The notes under the pieces: generated by a model
The model's database searches: none
The model's input: the letters and a program-made list of their open reading frames with translations, nothing else
What the model was told of the DNA's origin: nothing
Shown: piece by piece, positions 5,301 to 7,308 of the stretch
Position numbering within the stretch: the first letter of the stretch is position 1
Layout of the letters: every line of letters starts with the position of its first letter
Translations under genes and position numbers: made by a program
Assembly: GCA_000024525.1 (NCBI GenBank)
Contig: CP001776.1
Coordinates: forward strand, 1-7,308
Direction of reading: 5' to 3'
DNA: 7,308 nt
Source of the DNA: Spirosoma linguale DSM 74
Lineage (GTDB): Bacteria > Bacteroidota > Bacteroidia > Cytophagales > Spirosomataceae

Positions 5301-6370
5301 AAGCCTAACCCCCGGCTGATTCGGGGGCTATTTTCGGGTTTCTGTTCGATTTTCTGTTGCTGGGCTAACTTCTGTTGCTCGGCTAGTTTGGTGGCTTCTA
5401 GGGCCTGTTTACGGGCTTCTTCTGCCTTTTGCTCCTGTGCTACTCGCTGCCGTTCTCGCTCGGCCTGTGCGCTGGCCAGTGCTGCGCCTAAATCGTTTAC
5501 ATCCTTTTGCTGATAAGCTTTACTTAGACTGGCCCGCAAATCGTCGGTAAACTCGTTTTGGGGCGTTTTGCCGGGTTGCTGGTACATTTCTAGCCGTTGA
5601 CTCTGTTCGTGGCTCTGAGCGCGTTTTTGGCGGTCGGCCGCTGCCGCCTGTTCTGCGGCCTGTCGTTGCATCTCCCCTTTGGCCTGTTCATCACCGTACT
5701 TCATGCAGTGCAAAAACCGGAAGGATTCGGTTAACGAGCGCTCGTAGGTAAACGCCTGGTCAAAGGTCTGCTCGGCACGCTGACTAAAGCTATTGCGCCC
5801 AAAACCGCCTAGTACAACGCCTCTCGTGGTGGCCTTGTGGTTGGTCAGGGGGCTAAGATGATACGGGTTCTTGCGCTCATGAAGCCCGTTTTTCTTCCCT
5901 TCTGCATACGCCCGTAGATTCTCCGTTCGGCTGACGATCACATGAATGTGGGTTTGATCGCCGGTCTTGGTTACGCCCTTCTGCTGCTCCCCTAATTGGA
6001 CCGCGCGGTCGGTGTGGTCGAAACTGCGGCTGTGCTCGATCTTGGCAAACCATACTAAGTCTTTGCTTTCTATCCCCTTTCCAAAATTTTGGGCGTACTC
6101 TTCCATTGCGGCCCTTGTAAATGCCTGTAACTTCTGCGAGTCACTACTGATATGGGCTAATTCAGCCTGTGAAGGGGCTAAAATCACCTGATAGTACTTA
6201 GCATCCTCCCGGCCTAAATTGCGTTTGTTGGGGTCGATCTCGGCCACAACCTCATGGCCCGCTAACTGCTCCCGATTCTGGTTAAACCATAACCCCGCCT
6301 GTTCCTTTTCCAAATACTGGACGAGTCCCCCACAACTACCGGCACTCCCCCCACCTATCTTAGTCATCAT
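5297..6370 (-). CDS. mobB: Relaxase / mobilization protein (DUF5712, MobB-like)
   Basis: This 357-residue protein resembles the Bacteroidota mobilization nucleases often labelled MobB (DUF5712). The N-terminus MMTKIGGGSAGSCGGLVQYL fits the family opening (GGGSxGSCxxLVxYLEKE). Further family marks are WFN (28-30), an ExxDxNxxxLGxxDAKYY stretch (44-60), LVWFAKIEHSR (105-115) and the metal-binding His-x-His in THIHVIVSR (140-148). Candidate catalytic tyrosines are Tyr19, Tyr59 and Tyr60. Residues about 226-345 are a long Gln/Ala/Glu/Lys-rich coiled coil, probably for contacts with accessory proteins. Its start overlaps the bfmA-like stop by 4 bp and its stop overlaps the membrane-protein start by 4 bp. 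It should nick oriT and lead the strand into the recipient, using the transfer apparatus of a helper element. Confidence 0.88.
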   Translation of the reverse strand: MMTKIGGGSAGSCGGLVQYLEKEQAGLWFNQNREQLAGHEVVAEIDPNKRNLGREDAKYYQVILAPSQAELAHISSDSQKLQAFTRAAMEEYAQNFGKGIESKDLVWFAKIEHSRSFDHTDRAVQLGEQQKGVTKTGDQTHIHVIVSRTENLRAYAEGKKNGLHERKNPYHLSPLTNHKATTRGVVLGGFGRNSFSQRAEQTFDQAFTYERSLTESFRFLHCMKYGDEQAKGEMQRQAAEQAAAADRQKRAQSHEQSQRLEMYQQPGKTPQNEFTDDLRASLSKAYQQKDVNDLGAALASAQAERERQRVAQEQKAEEARKQALEATKLAEQQKLAQQQKIEQKPENSPRISRGLGL

Positions 6371-6852
6371 CGCTTACCAGGCTCATTCTGTTGCTGAATC
6401 AATTCGTCCGTCTGCTTTTTGTACTCGGGCCGTAAGGCATTATCCACCAAAGCCGTCCGGAAGGATAGCCGAATCAGGCTTTGAATCGCTTCGACCACAC
6501 TGGTTAACTGTTCCTCTAGCTGCTCGGCATTAATAGCACTACTGCCTGAGCCTTGCCCGATCTGGGTTCGCATGGCCTTTACTTCAGACAGGATAGGCTT
6601 TAGCAATTCCTTCTCCTGCTCCCGGATAAATCCTATCATGCGTTTATCTAGCGTATCTACTTTTTCTGTCAGCTTTTTCAAGGCTACATCAGGTACATCG
6701 GCTTTTGTATCACGGGGATCAACCTTGGTAACGGTGAAATATTGCGCCATAACGGCAATCAAATCTTTATGCGATAGGCCAAATTTAGTGCCTAACCGCT
6801 CTAACTGCTGGTGCGTCCCTGCGCTGACAGATAGGCTTTTACGGTCGCTCAT
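6367..6852 (-). CDS. bfmA: BfmA/BtgA-like mobilization accessory protein
   Basis: This 161-residue protein is the first gene of the mob operon. The N-terminus (about 5-42) resembles BfmA/BtgA proteins, with KSLSVSAGTHQQLERLG and KFGLSHKDLIAVMAQYF. This is a short ribbon-helix-helix-like DNA-binding region followed by a helical segment. Residues about 57-100 form a coiled coil (KKLTEKVDTLDKRMIGFIREQE lies there in part). The family binds oriT and helps the relaxase. It probably also represses its own promoter, since an 8-bp inverted repeat lies 63 bp upstream of its start. It ends in a 4-bp ATGA overlap with the relaxase gene. Confidence 0.85.
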   Translation of the reverse strand: MSDRKSLSVSAGTHQQLERLGTKFGLSHKDLIAVMAQYFTVTKVDPRDTKADVPDVALKKLTEKVDTLDKRMIGFIREQEKELLKPILSEVKAMRTQIGQGSGSSAINAEQLEEQLTSVVEAIQSLIRLSFRTALVDNALRPEYKKQTDELIQQQNEPGKR

Positions 6853-6950
6853 GTAGTAAGAATTTATACAAAAATTAACTGATTATCAACGCACTATAAA
6901 TAAAGTATACAATACTTACAATAAGTCGTTAAAATAATTAATTGTAAGCA
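6853..6950 (-). promoter_or_regulatory. AT-rich leader of the mob operon with nested inverted repeats (operator / oriT candidate)
   Basis: Upstream of bfmA lie two overlapping inverted repeats: AAGTAT (6903-6908) / ATACTT (6912-6917) with a 3-nt spacer, and CTTACAAT (6915-6922) / ATTGTAAG (6941-6948) with an 18-nt spacer. The position is typical both for an oriT arm bound by the accessory protein and for an autoregulatory operator. I found no exact TAnnTTTG box on the minus strand here; the nearest is TAATTTTTG, one base too long, so the mob promoter is not pinned down. Confidence 0.5.
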
Positions 6951-6960
6951 TTTGATTATT

Positions 6961-7060
6961 AACCCCGTAGGGCGAGAAGAACGGTATGGAGCGTAGCGGA
7001 ATAGCGTTCCGTCTCGCTCTCTACAAGACCGCTTCGCGCTTCACGCACCGGATGGCTTAA
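6961..7060. other. GC-rich structured non-coding segment (oriT candidate)
   Basis: This is an abrupt GC-rich island between AT-rich flanks. It contains a long hairpin: GAGCG (6989-6993) with CGCTC (7015-7019), a symmetric 3x3 internal loop, then CGGAA (6997-7001) with TTCCG (7007-7011) around TAGCG. A nearby GCGAGA (6972-6977) can compete for TCTCGC (7012-7017). It contains no open frame of note. Strong hairpins beside the first mob gene are what an oriT nic region would show, but I cannot recognise a nic sequence. Confidence 0.4.
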
Positions 7061-7308
7061 CGTTGGAAAGGGGAAGGTAAAGAGAATCTATCGGAGTCAC
7101 AAATTGACCATTGGTTAGATGGCTAATATGGCGAACTGCGGCAGTGATAGAATAAGATAGAGTAACGGATAGGCTTTTCTTTCCCCGTTGTTATGGGACT
7201 GACTTTGTACAGGCTGACTATTATTAGAATAATACAAATCGTGAAACAGTAATAACTATATTTATAGTTGACCCCCCCTCTCCTTCCTTTTAAATTTTTG
7301 ATTTGTTT
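7061..7308. other. Non-coding segment with AT-rich palindromes and a polypyrimidine end
   Basis: I see no gene here. Structures are ACTGC-G-GCAGT near 7136-7146, TATTAT (7219-7224) / ATAATA (7229-7234), and a nearly perfect palindrome AACTATA (7254-7260) / TATAGTT (7263-7269) with only TT between. After it comes an unbroken pyrimidine run (7272-7291) starting with seven C, then an A/T-rich end containing ATTTGTT (7301-7307). If the molecule is circular, this runs straight into the T-rich start of the window and forms the outer edge of the replication origin. Confidence 0.45.

Noticed and set aside
1..7308. CRISPR array or insertion sequence
   Set aside because: The only direct repeat array is the iteron set, whose spacers are 1 to 12 bp, and no transposase or paired terminal inverted repeats were seen.

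Overview
The window reads as a small mobilizable plasmid of a Bacteroidota host, most likely a Cytophagales (Spirosoma-like) bacterium. The evidence is an iteron origin with a Rep_3/RepB-type initiator, a promoter matching the Bacteroidota consensus (TTTG, 19 nt, TAnnTTTG) in front of it, a BfmA/BtgA-type mobilization accessory protein, a DUF5712/MobB-like relaxase, and the general absence of strong Shine-Dalgarno sequences. The genus is inferred from the style of the proteins and was not tested by a search. The 7308 bases contain a replication module and a mobilization module, and both ends are T- and pyrimidine-rich, so the window may be the whole plasmid cut open at an arbitrary point.

Layout. 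Positions 1-400 hold the origin: an AT-rich stretch with tandem 7-mers, a GC-containing hairpin, five 21-bp iterons, and the rep promoter with a degenerate sixth iteron over its -33 box. Positions 401-2346 hold a tightly spaced plus-strand cluster: rep, a BrnT-like (DUF497) toxin, an overlapping small gene that is probably its antitoxin, an unknown hydrophilic protein and a very small lipoprotein. Positions 2380-4534 form a signalling and cargo region. It has three stand-alone receiver-domain response regulators (minus, plus, minus), a tRNA-like gene with an enlarged anticodon loop directly upstream of the first regulator, an intrinsic terminator, and a small coiled-coil gene interrupted by one in-frame TGA. 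Positions 4587-6852 hold a minus-strand mobilization operon with 4-bp ATGA overlaps: a bfmA-like gene, the relaxase, and a membrane-anchored coiled-coil protein. The third response regulator follows 52 bp downstream on the same strand. Positions 6853-7308 are non-coding, rich in inverted repeats, and are the best candidate for oriT plus the mob promoter.

How it may work together. Rep binds the iterons to start replication and probably represses its own promoter through the degenerate iteron. The toxin pair would stabilise the plasmid. BfmA-like protein and relaxase would process oriT so that a co-resident conjugative element can move the plasmid, since no coupling protein or type IV secretion genes are present. 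The unusual part is the cargo: three CheY/Rcp1-like receivers without output domains or partner kinases, one of them at the tail of the mob operon and one behind a tRNA-like gene. They may connect the plasmid to host phosphorelays. That link is inference.
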